A DNA stretch of 64,000 nucleotides, taken from NCBI GenBank assembly GCA_044237845.1, contig JBIIEL010000005.1, positions 9,366 to 73,365 of the forward strand, in the 5' to 3' direction. The DNA comes from QFOX01 sp044237845 (GTDB taxonomy: Bacteria > Pseudomonadota > Alphaproteobacteria > Rickettsiales > UBA3002). The notes below the pieces were generated by a model. It saw only the letters and a program-made list of their open reading frames with translations, was not told the DNA's origin and did not search any database. Shown in pieces: positions 1 to 8,012 of the stretch (the stretch's first letter is position 1; each line of letters opens with the position of its first letter). A program made the position numbers and the translations under genes.

Positions 1-1965
1 TTGTGTGTCCTTTAAGGCAGAGAACCCGGAGATGGGGTAGTCGCCAAAGCGGTTGCCCTTGTCGCTTTTTTTGCGGTCATAATCGCGCAGCAGGTCGCGG
101 TAGGTGGGTTTTTCGTCGCCGCTTTCTTCCAGCTGAAAAAGCCGGTTGGCGCTGCCGTTCAGAATGATCTGTTTGAGCGCGTTATAGCGCCCGGCATCGA
201 ACTCCCGCTCGTCATCCACTTCGATGGCTTTTTTGTCTTTTTGCCGTTCGCGGATTTCGCCGACGAGCAACATCGCGTCGCAGAAGCCGTTATAATCAAC
301 GTTGAGTTCTTTGCATTGTTCCTTGAGTGCTGCGCGCGCGGAATCAAGCCAGGAAATTTTTTGTTCATTGCCGGAAGCAAGCGTTTCCGCTGTGCGGGCG
401 ACCATCTGCGCGGCGGGGGTGGATTCCAGTCGCAGATAGGCTTTGAGGCCGTCGATGAGGTCGGAGCCGCCATGGATGTCGGATTTGCCATCCAGCCCGT
501 GGCTGCGCGTGTAGTTCTCGTGCAGGCCACCTTGCTCGGCCAGTGCGGCGAGGATAATCGCATCCGGCAAGAGTTTGGGGCGGTTTTTGAGCGCCGCATC
601 ATCCGAGCGCAGTGCCATCACATCCATGCGATGCGCCTCGCACAACATCGCCCCGGTTTCTGGCGAGAGAGGCAACTTCGCGACATATTTTCCGTCTTTA
701 GTGAGCGACCAATCCTCGTGGATGAGGCCGAGGCGCATGAGGTCTGCCTTCGCCTCGCACCACCGCGAGGGCTCAATTCGCGCATCCACATGCAGCGTGT
801 CAGGCGTGTAGCCAAGGCTGGCGGCGTGGAAGGCAAACTGCGTCAGCGAACAGCGTTCCAGCTCCGGCGTGGCCTGATGCGCGCGGTGCTCCATCGCCTC
901 GTTGGAATGCAGGATGAAAATGCCGGAAGCAAAGCCTGTCGCCACCGCGTCGCGGTTGATGCGCCCTTGCTGCTGCACCACGCGCCATTGCGGCAGATTC
1001 TCGAGTATCAGCGCTGCGGCGCCAGTGTCGGGGCGGTCGTAAGGGATTTTACCAAACCCGTCGGACACGCCCGCATCCACCCAGCGCAAATTGACACCGG
1101 ATTCAATCACGTTGGTGCCGACGATCACTTTTTTCCACCCCGGTTTCGGTGTGGCGCGCGCCTTCGCACGCTCATCCGCTGGAGTGCCGCCATAGATCTG
1201 CACCACCTCGACATTGGGGATGTCCTTGCTCTTCACCATCTCGCGGATTTCTTCGACCGCGCGTTCCACCTCTTTGATGCCGGGGCAGAACACGGCGATG
1301 CCATTGCGGCTCTCTTTTGTCAGCAGATCCGTCACCGTGCTGGCGATGGTTTTGCCATCTTTGCCAGGCGTCTGGCGGCGCACTTCGCAGGGGAGCGTTT
1401 GGCCCTCAACGGTTTCGATATGCGTCTTGGCGACGTCGCTCCAATAGCCGGCCTGGCGCTTGGCGTCGATGGTCGCGCTCATCTCGAGCAGGTGCAGGCT
1501 GGGGTCGTTCTTCTTGCGTTCGTGCAGAATCGCGCGGGCGAGGGAGATATCCTCCGCCGCTTCATGCACTTCATCCAGCGCGATATTTTTCGCGGTGTTG
1601 ATGAGGCCGGAGCTGATGGCATAGCCATAGGTGACAAAGAGGAGTTTTGTCTTCTCGGAAAACTGCGAATGCTCGCCCGCCATTTTGCCGACGGCAAACC
1701 CGACATCGCTACCCACGGCGCATTCGGCCATCTGCGCGACATTGCTCGCGGCATCCGTCGCCAGAAAGCGGCGCGGCACCAGCACCACCACCTGTTCCTC
1801 TGTCGCGTCCGCCAGCATCGCCGGCAGCATCATCGACTTACCGCTGCCCGTCGGTGCGGCGGTGATGGTCACATTCCCCGCCATGACGGATGCCACCACC
1901 TTGTTCGCAATTGTGGCGACGGGGAGGGCGTTGAGCGTTTCGCGTACCTTGGTAAAAATGGTCAT
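1..1965 (-). CDS. DEAH-type ATP-dependent helicase (HrpA/HrpB-like), 3' end outside the window
   Basis: An open frame of 655 codons starts at ATG 1963-1965, with AGGAG six bases upstream, and runs without a stop to base 1, so the C-terminus is missing. Superfamily 2 helicase motifs appear in order: APTGSGKS (residues 37-44, Walker A), DEVH (131-134, Walker B of the DEAH class), SAT (163-165), a GTNVIESGVNL segment (motif V) and QQGRINRDAV (motif VI, arginine finger). This is the layout of the HrpA/HrpB RNA-helicase group, which unwinds RNA using ATP in the cytoplasm. The exact subfamily is uncertain: the tail region after motif VI does not obviously match HrpB. It is followed 68 bp downstream of its start by hutF, on the same strand and upstream in transcription. 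Confidence 0.85.
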   Translation of the reverse strand, partial: MTIFTKVRETLNALPVATIANKVVASVMAGNVTITAAPTGSGKSMMLPAMLADATEEQVVVLVPRRFLATDAASNVAQMAECAVGSDVGFAVGKMAGEHSQFSEKTKLLFVTYGYAISSGLINTAKNIALDEVHEAAEDISLARAILHERKKNDPSLHLLEMSATIDAKRQAGYWSDVAKTHIETVEGQTLPCEVRRQTPGKDGKTIASTVTDLLTKESRNGIAVFCPGIKEVERAVEEIREMVKSKDIPNVEVVQIYGGTPADERAKARATPKPGWKKVIVGTNVIESGVNLRWVDAGVSDGFGKIPYDRPDTGAAALILENLPQWRVVQQQGRINRDAVATGFASGIFILHSNEAMEHRAHQATPELERCSLTQFAFHAASLGYTPDTLHVDARIEPSRWCEAKADLMRLGLIHEDWSLTKDGKYVAKLPLSPETGAMLCEAHRMDVMALRSDDAALKNRPKLLPDAIILAALAEQGGLHENYTRSHGLDGKSDIHGGSDLIDGLKAYLRLESTPAAQMVARTAETLASGNEQKISWLDSARAALKEQCKELNVDYNGFCDAMLLVGEIRERQKDKKAIEVDDEREFDAGRYNALKQIILNGSANRLFQLEESGDEKPTYRDLLRDYDRKKSDKGNRFGDYPISGFSALKDTQ

Positions 1966-2033
1966 AGGCTCCTGCGTTGAGCGGAGAGGATACGTTAAAC
2001 TCGGGCGAGAATATAGCGAAATATCGCGGGTTA

Positions 2034-3374
2034 TTACTTGTCGAGCGGGTGCTGACCGTCTTTAATGACGTGGTTTCCGGCCACGAACACATCCGTAATT
2101 TTCGGCTCAAGCGCGAAGATGAGCGTGTCGAGAATCGCGTCGTCCTGCCGCTCGCCGAGGAGCGGATGGGCGAGGGAAATGACGAGGATATCCGCGCGTT
2201 TTCCGATCGCGAGTGCGCCGCCATCAATCCCCAGCGCCTGCGCGCCGCCAGCCGCCGCGCGGGTGAAGAGGGTGCGGCCAACGGATGGCGTTTCTGCCGT
2301 GTGCAGCACGTTGCGCGAACGCGTGATGAGTCGCTGCGCATATTCGAGCTGGCGCAGCTCCTGCCAGGGCGAGACGCAGACCTGACTATCCGTGCCGACG
2401 CCGAAGCGACCGTTCTGTGCGAGGTAATCCTGCGCGGGGAAAATACCGTCGCCAAGGTTCGCTTCCGTAGTGGGGCATAAGCCCGCCACGGCGCGTGAGC
2501 GGGCGAGCAGCGCCACTTCCTCCGCCACTAAATGCGTGGAGTGTACAAGGCACCAGCGCGCATCGACGGCTTGATTTTCCATTAGCCATTCCATTGGGCG
2601 TTTGCGACACCAAGCGAGGCAATCCTCCACCTCTTTCACCTGCTCGGCGATATGCATATGGATGGGGCAATCGCCGAGGCCGAGGCTCGGCAGAGCATTC
2701 ACAATCGTTGCCAGTGATTCCGGCATCACCGCGCGCAGCGAGTGCGGCGCGACGCCAAAACGCACGGCGCTGTTTTTATAGGTCGCCACGAGCGATTCCA
2801 TCAGCGCGAGGTAACGATCCACCGTGTGCACAAAACGCTGCTGCCCGGCATGGGCAGGCACGCCGCCGAAATTCGCGGTCTCGTACATCACCGGCAGATG
2901 GGTGAGGTGAATGCCCGTCGCCTCCGACGCGGCGATAATGCGGTGCGATAGCTCCGCCGGGTCGCGGTAGGGGGCGCCGTTTGCATCGTGATGCATGTAG
3001 TGGAATTCACCGACGCCGGTATAGCCGTTCTTCAGCAGATCGATATAGAGCGCGCGCGCCGTGGCCTCGATACTCTCCGGCGTGAGGGTGCGGGTGAATT
3101 CGTACATCACCTCGCGCCAGCTCCAGAAATTGTCGCGGCCTTCGCCGGAGGCGATTTCCGTCAGCCCCACCATCGCGCGTTGAAACACATGCGAATGCAC
3201 GTTGTTCATGCCGGGGAGGAGGAGGTCGCAGGCTGCGCCTGCGGGCATGACGGTATTCGGCGTAATCGAGGCAATCCGACCATCTGCGGCGAGGGTGATG
3301 GTCACGTCGTCCTGCCATCCCTCGGTGGTGAGGGCCTTACGGGCATAGAGCGTGGTGGGTCTTTCCCATTGCAT
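2034..3374 (-). CDS. hutF: Formimidoylglutamate deiminase
   Basis: A 446-residue amidohydrolase-superfamily protein that converts N-formimidoyl-L-glutamate to N-formyl-L-glutamate plus ammonia, the fourth step of the five-enzyme histidine route. It shows the metal-binding HSHVFQRAMVGLTE segment near residue 60, HMHIAEQ near 240 and GVGTDSQV near 325, all typical of HutF. GGAGA lies nine bases upstream of the ATG. Together with the HutG-type deformylase at 9728 it shows that this organism uses the formylglutamate branch and not the formamide branch. It is transcribed divergently from hutI, with a palindromic repeat between them. No HutC-type repressor gene is present in the window. Confidence 0.93.
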   Translation of the reverse strand: MQWERPTTLYARKALTTEGWQDDVTITLAADGRIASITPNTVMPAGAACDLLLPGMNNVHSHVFQRAMVGLTEIASGEGRDNFWSWREVMYEFTRTLTPESIEATARALYIDLLKNGYTGVGEFHYMHHDANGAPYRDPAELSHRIIAASEATGIHLTHLPVMYETANFGGVPAHAGQQRFVHTVDRYLALMESLVATYKNSAVRFGVAPHSLRAVMPESLATIVNALPSLGLGDCPIHMHIAEQVKEVEDCLAWCRKRPMEWLMENQAVDARWCLVHSTHLVAEEVALLARSRAVAGLCPTTEANLGDGIFPAQDYLAQNGRFGVGTDSQVCVSPWQELRQLEYAQRLITRSRNVLHTAETPSVGRTLFTRAAAGGAQALGIDGGALAIGKRADILVISLAHPLLGERQDDAILDTLIFALEPKITDVFVAGNHVIKDGQHPLDK

Positions 3375-3400
3375 GGCAATCTGTCTCCGTTAGTATAGCA

Positions 3401-3468
3401 TCTTCTTTGTCATCCCTGCGAAAGCAGGGATTCTCTTTAAGGAGATTCCCGCTTTCGCGGGAATGACA
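3401..3468. repeat. REP-like palindromic repeat
   Basis: Two inverted arms (CCCTGCGAAAGCAGGG and CCCGCTTTCGCGGG) are each bounded by GTCAT/ATGAC and separated by TTCTCTTTAAGGAG. The same family recurs at 7061 and 15642. It lies between divergent hutF and hutI, so it also occupies their promoter region. Confidence 0.8.
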
Positions 3469-3496
3469 ATTGAAAAGATTACTACCGGAGAAGAAG

Positions 3497-4741
3497 TTGC
3501 CAAACAACCAAAACCCGTTCGACTTGCTGATCATCAACGTCCATCTCGCCACGATGGCGGACGCCGCGGGCTATGGCATGGTACGTGACGGCGCGATCGG
3601 CATCCGCGACGGGCGGATTGCATGGGTAGGCGCGCTGGCGGAGATGCCGCTGGCGATGGTGGCCACCGCAAAAGAACGCCACGAGGCCGGCGGCCTCTGG
3701 GCGACGCCGGGGCTGATCGATTGCCATACGCACCTTGTTTATGCGGGCAATCGCGCAGAGGAATATGAGCAGCGCTTGAAGGGCGCGAGCTATGCCGACA
3801 TTGCCAAGGCGGGTGGCGGTATTTTGTCGACGGTGCGGGCGACACGTGCTGCGAGTGAAGAGGCGTTGTTTGCAGTGAGTGCGCGGCGGCTTGAGAGTTT
3901 TCTTGCGGAGGGTGTGACGACGATCGAAATCAAATCCGGCTATGGGCTGGATCTGGCGAGCGAGGCGAAAATGCTGCGCGTGGCGCGACGTTTAGGCGAA
4001 GCATATCAGGTGCGGGTGGCGACGACATTTTTGGGTGCACATGCGTTGCCGCCGGAATTCGCAGGTGATGCGGATGGGTATATTAACCATCTTTGTAATC
4101 AGATGCTTCCGGCACTGGTACGGGATGGGCTTGTCGATGCCGTTGATGGTTTTTGCGAGAATATCGGCTTTAGCCCAGCGCAAATCACGCGACTGTTCGA
4201 GGCGGCAAAAGCGCTTGGTTTGCCAGTGAAGCTGCATGCGGAGCAGCTTTCTGACCAAGGCGGGGCGGCGCTCGCGGCGCGTTACGGCGCGCTTTCGGCG
4301 GATCATCTGGAATATCTCAGCGAGGAGGGCGCACGCGCCATGGCAGCCTCGGGCACGGTGGCGGTGCTGCTGCCCGGCGCGTTTTATGTGCTGAAGGAAA
4401 CGCAGAAGCCGCCGATGGAATGGCTGCGCCAGCATGGCGTTCGCATGGCGCTTGCCTCCGATTGTAACCCCGGCACCTCGCCGGTGACGAGCCTGCTGCT
4501 GATGCTGCATATGGGCTGCACGTTGTTTGGCATGACGCCGGAGGAGGCGCTGGCAGGCGTGACGCGCCACGCGTCGGCGGCGCTCGGTATGCAAACAGAG
4601 ATTGGCACGCTCGCGGTGGGCAAGGTGGCGGATATCGCGCTGTGGGATATTGCGCATCCGGCGGAGCTGGCGTATCACGTCGGCTTCAACCCGTGCGCAG
4701 GCGTGGTGAAAAATGGTGAACTAGTTATGGCGAAGGAATAA
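3497..4741 (+). CDS. hutI: Imidazolonepropionase
   Basis: A metal-dependent amidohydrolase that opens 4-imidazolone-5-propionate to N-formimidoyl-L-glutamate, the third step of histidine degradation. GLIDCHTHLVYAGNR is the metal-binding HxH site. EIKSGYGLDL, KLHAEQLSDQGG and ALASDCNPGTSP are all signature HutI segments. I chose the TTG at 3497 because GGAG (3487-3490) sits six bases upstream and gives 414 residues, near the family length. An in-frame TTG at 3470 would add nine residues but lies against the palindromic repeat with no ribosome site. The gene ends one base before hutH, so the two are co-transcribed. Confidence 0.93.
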   Translation: MPNNQNPFDLLIINVHLATMADAAGYGMVRDGAIGIRDGRIAWVGALAEMPLAMVATAKERHEAGGLWATPGLIDCHTHLVYAGNRAEEYEQRLKGASYADIAKAGGGILSTVRATRAASEEALFAVSARRLESFLAEGVTTIEIKSGYGLDLASEAKMLRVARRLGEAYQVRVATTFLGAHALPPEFAGDADGYINHLCNQMLPALVRDGLVDAVDGFCENIGFSPAQITRLFEAAKALGLPVKLHAEQLSDQGGAALAARYGALSADHLEYLSEEGARAMAASGTVAVLLPGAFYVLKETQKPPMEWLRQHGVRMALASDCNPGTSPVTSLLLMLHMGCTLFGMTPEEALAGVTRHASAALGMQTEIGTLAVGKVADIALWDIAHPAELAYHVGFNPCAGVVKNGELVMAKE

Positions 4742-4742
4742 C

Positions 4743-6275
4743 ATGTACGAGATTACGTTAAGCGGTGAGAACCTGACGATCGAAACCCTCTATGCGTTTT
4801 CGCGCGCGGCGCTTGATCCGGCGGCGAAGATTCGCATCCATTTCACCCCCGAAGTGGAAGCGCGGGTGAGCGCGGCGGAAAAATTCGTACACACCCTCGC
4901 CACCAGCGGCGACACGGTTTACGGCATGAACACGGGCTTTGGCTATTTCGCCAAAACGCGCATCGACGAAAGCCAGATCGAAACGCTGCAGCATAATATC
5001 ATCCGCAGCCACGCGGTGGGCGTGGGCGAGGAACTGCCGCGCGACACGGTGCTGATGCTGTGGATCATTCTGCTCAACTCGGTGTGCCGTGGCCATCGAG
5101 GCCTTGCGCTTGCCAAACTCAAAGCGATTGCGAAGATGCTCGAAGCGGGCATCCTCGCCGCCGTGCCCGCGCGTGGTTCGGTGGGTGCAAGCGGCGACCT
5201 CGCGCCGACATCGCACGCCGTGCTCGCGACGCTGGGCGAGGGGGAATGCACGCTACCGGGTGAGAATGGTTTTGTGCGGATGAGTGCTGCCGATGCTTTG
5301 AAAAAAGCGGGGCTGAAACCGATCGCGCTGGGGCCGAAGGAAGGGCTGTGCCTTATCAACGGTACGCAGCTGACGGCGGCGCTGGCGGTGACGCTGTGGC
5401 ACGAGACCAACCAGATTCTGGCGACGGCGAACCTCGCCACCGCCATGAGCATCGAGGCGCTGCGCGGCTCGCACCATATGACCGACGAACCGCTGCTGCG
5501 TGAACAGCGGCAGGAGGGGACGTTTGCCTGTGGGCGCGCGATTTTTGAATGGATTGGCGGCAAAACGGAAATCTCGGAAAGCCATCACGATTGCGGGCGC
5601 GTGCAGGATAGTTATTCGCTGCGTTGCGCGCCGCAGGTGCATGGCATGGTGTGGGATGAATTGGCCGACACCAAGCGCATCATCGAGCGCGAGATCAACA
5701 ACACGTCGGACAATCCGCTGCTGTTTCCGGAGCGCGAACTGGTGATCCATGGCGGCAACTTCCACGCCATTTACCCCGCGCGGGTGTGCGACAAGCTGGC
5801 GATGGCGCTGACCACGCTGGCAACGATTTCCGAGCGGCGCGTCAACACCGCGATGCGCACGGAGAAGAGCGGCCTGCCCACGTTTCTCATCGAGAATGGC
5901 GGGCTGAATTCCGGCTTCATGATGGTGCAGGTGACCGCGGCCGCGCTCGCCAGCGAGTGCAAATCCCTCAGCTTCCCGGCGAGTGTGGATTCGATTCCGA
6001 CCAATAACGACCAGGAAGACCATGTGAGCATGGGCCCGGGCGCGGGGCTGAAGGCGCTGCAAATTGCGGCGAAGCTGCGCTATGTGCTCGCCATCGAGCT
6101 GCTGATCGCCGCGCAGGCGCTGGATATGTTGGCGCCGCTCAAAACCTCCGCGCGGCTTGAGGCGGTGAAAGCGAAAATCCGCCGCCGCGTGAGCTATATG
6201 CAGCAAGACCGCTTCATCGGCCCCGATATCGAAGCCGTGCATGGGCTGGTGGTGAGCGGGGAGTTGTTGGGGTAG
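4743..6275 (+). CDS. hutH: Histidine ammonia-lyase
   Basis: A 510-residue enzyme that removes ammonia from L-histidine to give urocanate, the first step of the pathway. The Ala-Ser-Gly triad that cyclises to the MIO electrophile is present in GSVGASGDLAPTSHAVL (near residues 139-155). The active-site Tyr region YGMNTGFGYF and the NNTSDNPLLFPE and SLPTNNDQEDHVSMG-like segments are intact. The start lies one base after the hutI stop, so translation is probably coupled. Length and motifs look normal. The urocanate it makes is the substrate of HutU, encoded separately at 8013. Confidence 0.96.
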   Translation: MYEITLSGENLTIETLYAFSRAALDPAAKIRIHFTPEVEARVSAAEKFVHTLATSGDTVYGMNTGFGYFAKTRIDESQIETLQHNIIRSHAVGVGEELPRDTVLMLWIILLNSVCRGHRGLALAKLKAIAKMLEAGILAAVPARGSVGASGDLAPTSHAVLATLGEGECTLPGENGFVRMSAADALKKAGLKPIALGPKEGLCLINGTQLTAALAVTLWHETNQILATANLATAMSIEALRGSHHMTDEPLLREQRQEGTFACGRAIFEWIGGKTEISESHHDCGRVQDSYSLRCAPQVHGMVWDELADTKRIIEREINNTSDNPLLFPERELVIHGGNFHAIYPARVCDKLAMALTTLATISERRVNTAMRTEKSGLPTFLIENGGLNSGFMMVQVTAAALASECKSLSFPASVDSIPTNNDQEDHVSMGPGAGLKALQIAAKLRYVLAIELLIAAQALDMLAPLKTSARLEAVKAKIRRRVSYMQQDRFIGPDIEAVHGLVVSGELLG

Positions 6276-6290
6276 GTGGTGCGTTTTATT

Positions 6291-6375
6291 CTTGTCATGC
6301 CAAACTTGATTTGGCATCCAGCGCGCGAAGCGCAAATAAAATGACTGGATGCCAGCCTTCGCTGGCATGACAAAA
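6291..6375. repeat. Palindromic repeat (TGCCAGC family)
   Basis: Inverted arms TTGTCATGCCA...TTTGGCATCCAG and CTGGATGCCAGCCTTCGCTGGCATGACAA form a long imperfect palindrome just after hutH. A related copy with TACCAGCGAAAGCTGGTA is at 16856. It may act as the hutH transcript end. Confidence 0.75.
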
Positions 6376-6402
6376 AATTTATGCGCTTTTTCCTTCGCGC
6401 GA

Positions 6403-6711
6403 TTAGAGCGGCATATGCTCGCGTAGCACATTATTGATCTGTGTTTGCCAGCCTTTGCCGGATGCTTTGAAGGCATCGAGCACGTCCGGGTCGATCCGCA
6501 GTTTGATCTCGCGCTTTTTGTTTTCTTTGCGTGGCCTGCCGCGCTTGGCGACCTCGGCGCGGTTTTCTTCGAGAAACGCCGCGGCTTTCTTTTTGCCAAA
6601 AAGTTCGCCCAGCACTTCCGCCGCGGGACGGGCGTTTTTCAGGAAGTCTTTCGGCAGTTGCGCGATGTTATCTTCCTCAACTGTCCGTGTATCGTTATTT
6701 TTCTTTTTCAT
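6403..6711 (-). CDS. brnA: BrnA-type antitoxin (ribbon-helix-helix)
   Basis: A 102-residue protein with a charged N-terminus and a C-terminal ribbon-helix-helix-like segment: KLRIDPDVLDAFKASGKGWQ followed by TQINNVLREHM. This is the BrnA/DUF4415 pattern that binds operator DNA as a dimer and neutralises BrnT. The start at 6711 is chosen because GAGGA lies five bases upstream and the frame then overlaps the brnT stop by 17 bases, the usual coupled arrangement. An upstream in-frame start (6765) lies inside brnT and lacks a ribosome site. Confidence 0.85.
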   Translation of the reverse strand: MKKKNNDTRTVEEDNIAQLPKDFLKNARPAAEVLGELFGKKKAAAFLEENRAEVAKRGRPRKENKKREIKLRIDPDVLDAFKASGKGWQTQINNVLREHMPL

Positions 6712-6964
6712 AGCTTCCTCGTTCTTTTGCGTTGGCTTTTCGTAGGGAAATAATCCGCAAGGCATCGCCGCGATGGGTGAAAATCAACACATGCAGGCGG
6801 TTGCCGATCAACCCGCGTGCGATGAATCGCGGCTCACCATAATCTTTGCGGGTATCCGCGAGGATGAGGGCGCTTTCCCACAAAAACAGAGCGGCACGCC
6901 CAAGCTCCATGCCGTGCTTAGCGATATTAGCCTGATTTTTCGCCGGGCTGAATTCAATATGCAT
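6695..6964 (-). CDS. brnT: BrnT-type ribonuclease toxin
   Basis: An 89-residue BrnT (DUF497) protein. The family signature FSPAKNQANIAKHG opens the chain, and the C-terminal half shows RFIARGLIGNRLHVLIFTHRGD followed by RIISLRKANAKERGSYE, the conserved Arg/Ser/Lys-rich RelE-like fold end. BrnT cleaves RNA and slows growth until bound by BrnA. The start at 6964 (ATG) begins the conserved domain; an in-frame TTG at 7000 would overlap the -35 box described below. It is the first gene of the two-gene operon. Confidence 0.88.
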   Translation of the reverse strand: MHIEFSPAKNQANIAKHGMELGRAALFLWESALILADTRKDYGEPRFIARGLIGNRLHVLIFTHRGDALRIISLRKANAKERGSYEKEK

Positions 6965-7017
6965 GGTATTATTTGTACCCCCGAAAAACCCGCACGTCAA
7001 GGATTAATTGGGGGTAC
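6965..7017 (-). promoter_or_regulatory. brnTA promoter with flanking inverted repeat
   Basis: On the minus strand TTGACG (7000-6995), a 17-bp spacer and TACAAA (6977-6972) form a good sigma-70 promoter. Only seven bases separate the -10 box from the brnT ATG, so the mRNA would be leaderless or nearly so. GTACCCCC (6975-6982) and GGGGGTAC (7010-7017) form an inverted repeat bracketing the promoter, a plausible BrnA operator. Confidence 0.55.
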
Positions 7018-7060
7018 GGAAAATCGAAGCGGAGGTTCCGTGGCGTAGGTAAAGATTCCG

Positions 7061-7125
7061 TCATTCCCGCGAAGGCGGGAATCTTGCCGTGCACACGAAG
7101 ATCCCCGCCTTCGCGGGGATGACGG
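7061..7125. repeat. REP-like palindromic repeat
   Basis: GTCATTCCCGCGAAGGCGGG and its inverted partner CCCCGCCTTCGCGGGGATGAC are separated by about 20 bp. Same family as the copies at 3401 and 15642. Confidence 0.85.
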
Positions 7126-7182
7126 GTGGAGAGGTTAGCGCACAAACCCGCGCATTTTTACCCCACCACCCAAAGTTTTTTT

Positions 7183-7242
7183 AAAAAAATCGTAAAAATC
7201 GTAAAATATTAACGAAAAATTAACCGGGGGGGGGGGTATGAT
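7183..7242 (+). promoter_or_regulatory. CtrA-type promoter with poly-G spacer (copy 1)
   Basis: TTAA (7209-7212), seven bases, TTAAC (7220-7224) matches the CtrA full site. An 11-G run follows and then TATGAT (7237-7242) as the -10 box. About 60 bp around it is almost identical to the region 23510-23564 before another gene, except that the G run there has 8 residues. Confidence 0.7.
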
Positions 7243-7290
7243 GGCTTATGTGAAGGCAATGAAACACAACCAAACAAATAGGAGCAGAAC

Positions 7291-7956
7291 ATGAGCAGCA
7301 ATAACAACCCCGGTAAAAGTGCAAAATCGGTGAACGTAGAATGGACGCCGGGCGAAACCGGGCTACCGAAAAAAGATGACCAAAAGCCGACATTTGGTTC
7401 GGAAATAGTTAAATTCGATACTATTAGTTTTAATAGTCTGCCATCCGCTGCGTCTATAGGCATGGTAGCTGGGGAAATAGCTACTGTAGCAGCCTCCGCA
7501 TCGCCTATTGGCGTTGCGCTGTTAACAACCGTCGTTGCTGCGCAGGCGATTTCTGCAGGCGACCATGTTAACGACAAACTTGAACTTCGCGAAGACCAAA
7601 AGCTGATTATGCTGGTCAATGAGTTGAAAAAAACCGACCCCAAGCTGGTGGCGAAAGTAGCAGCGCTGACGGACGGCGTTGGTGGTAAGAAGGACAAAAT
7701 GATTCAGGCGGATGAGCTTGAAAAGATGATCACGCGCAAGGATTGGATTACCAGTGACCCGCTGGATCATCTCGATGCCAAAGAAAATGGTGGAAATGGC
7801 GACCATAAGGTGGATGTCAACGAGTTGCGCAAAGAGATGCAAAAATTTCTGAAGGAAAAAGGCATCGCGCCGCCAGTAGAGGCCAGCCATGCTTCGAACC
7901 ATTCTCCCGCGAATGTATCCGACGTGCGGACGGGAGATAACAGCCGCACGGTTTAA
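7291..7956 (+). CDS. Unrecognised protein with EF-hand-like loops, CtrA-type promoter
   Basis: I do not recognise this 221-residue protein. An Ala/Val-rich hydrophobic stretch (about residues 58-90) could be buried or membrane-associated. The C-terminal half has two stretches resembling degenerate calcium loops (KKDKMIQADEL near 135 and NGDHKVDVNEL near 175). Position 12 is Glu and position 5 is Asp in both, but the first loop residue is not Asp, so calcium binding is uncertain. The tail is Ser/Asn-rich. AGGAG is seven bases before the ATG. It stands alone between brnTA and hutU, and its promoter is shared with the smaller protein at 23615, which also ends in an EF-hand-like loop. Confidence 0.75.
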   Translation: MSSNNNPGKSAKSVNVEWTPGETGLPKKDDQKPTFGSEIVKFDTISFNSLPSAASIGMVAGEIATVAASASPIGVALLTTVVAAQAISAGDHVNDKLELREDQKLIMLVNELKKTDPKLVAKVAALTDGVGGKKDKMIQADELEKMITRKDWITSDPLDHLDAKENGGNGDHKVDVNELRKEMQKFLKEKGIAPPVEASHASNHSPANVSDVRTGDNSRTV

Positions 7957-7967
7957 GGAAGGCGCAG

Positions 7968-7988
7968 ACCCCGGCATGAAGCCGGGGT
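7968..7988. terminator. Hairpin between convergent genes
   Basis: ACCCCGGC / GCCGGGGT with a 5-base loop lies between the convergent ends of the 7291 gene and hutU. It lacks a clear T-run, so its strength as a terminator is uncertain. Confidence 0.4.
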
Positions 7989-8012
7989 GAAAGGCTTTCA
8001 TGGGATTGATAC

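Noticed and set aside
241..1980. A 579-codon open frame on the + strand
   Set aside because: It is the shadow of the DEAH-type helicase on the minus strand, whose frame carries all helicase motifs and a ribosome site.
5253..6599. A 448-codon open frame on the - strand
   Set aside because: It lies antisense to hutH, is His/Arg-rich in the manner of GC-rich shadow frames, and runs through a repeat into brnA.
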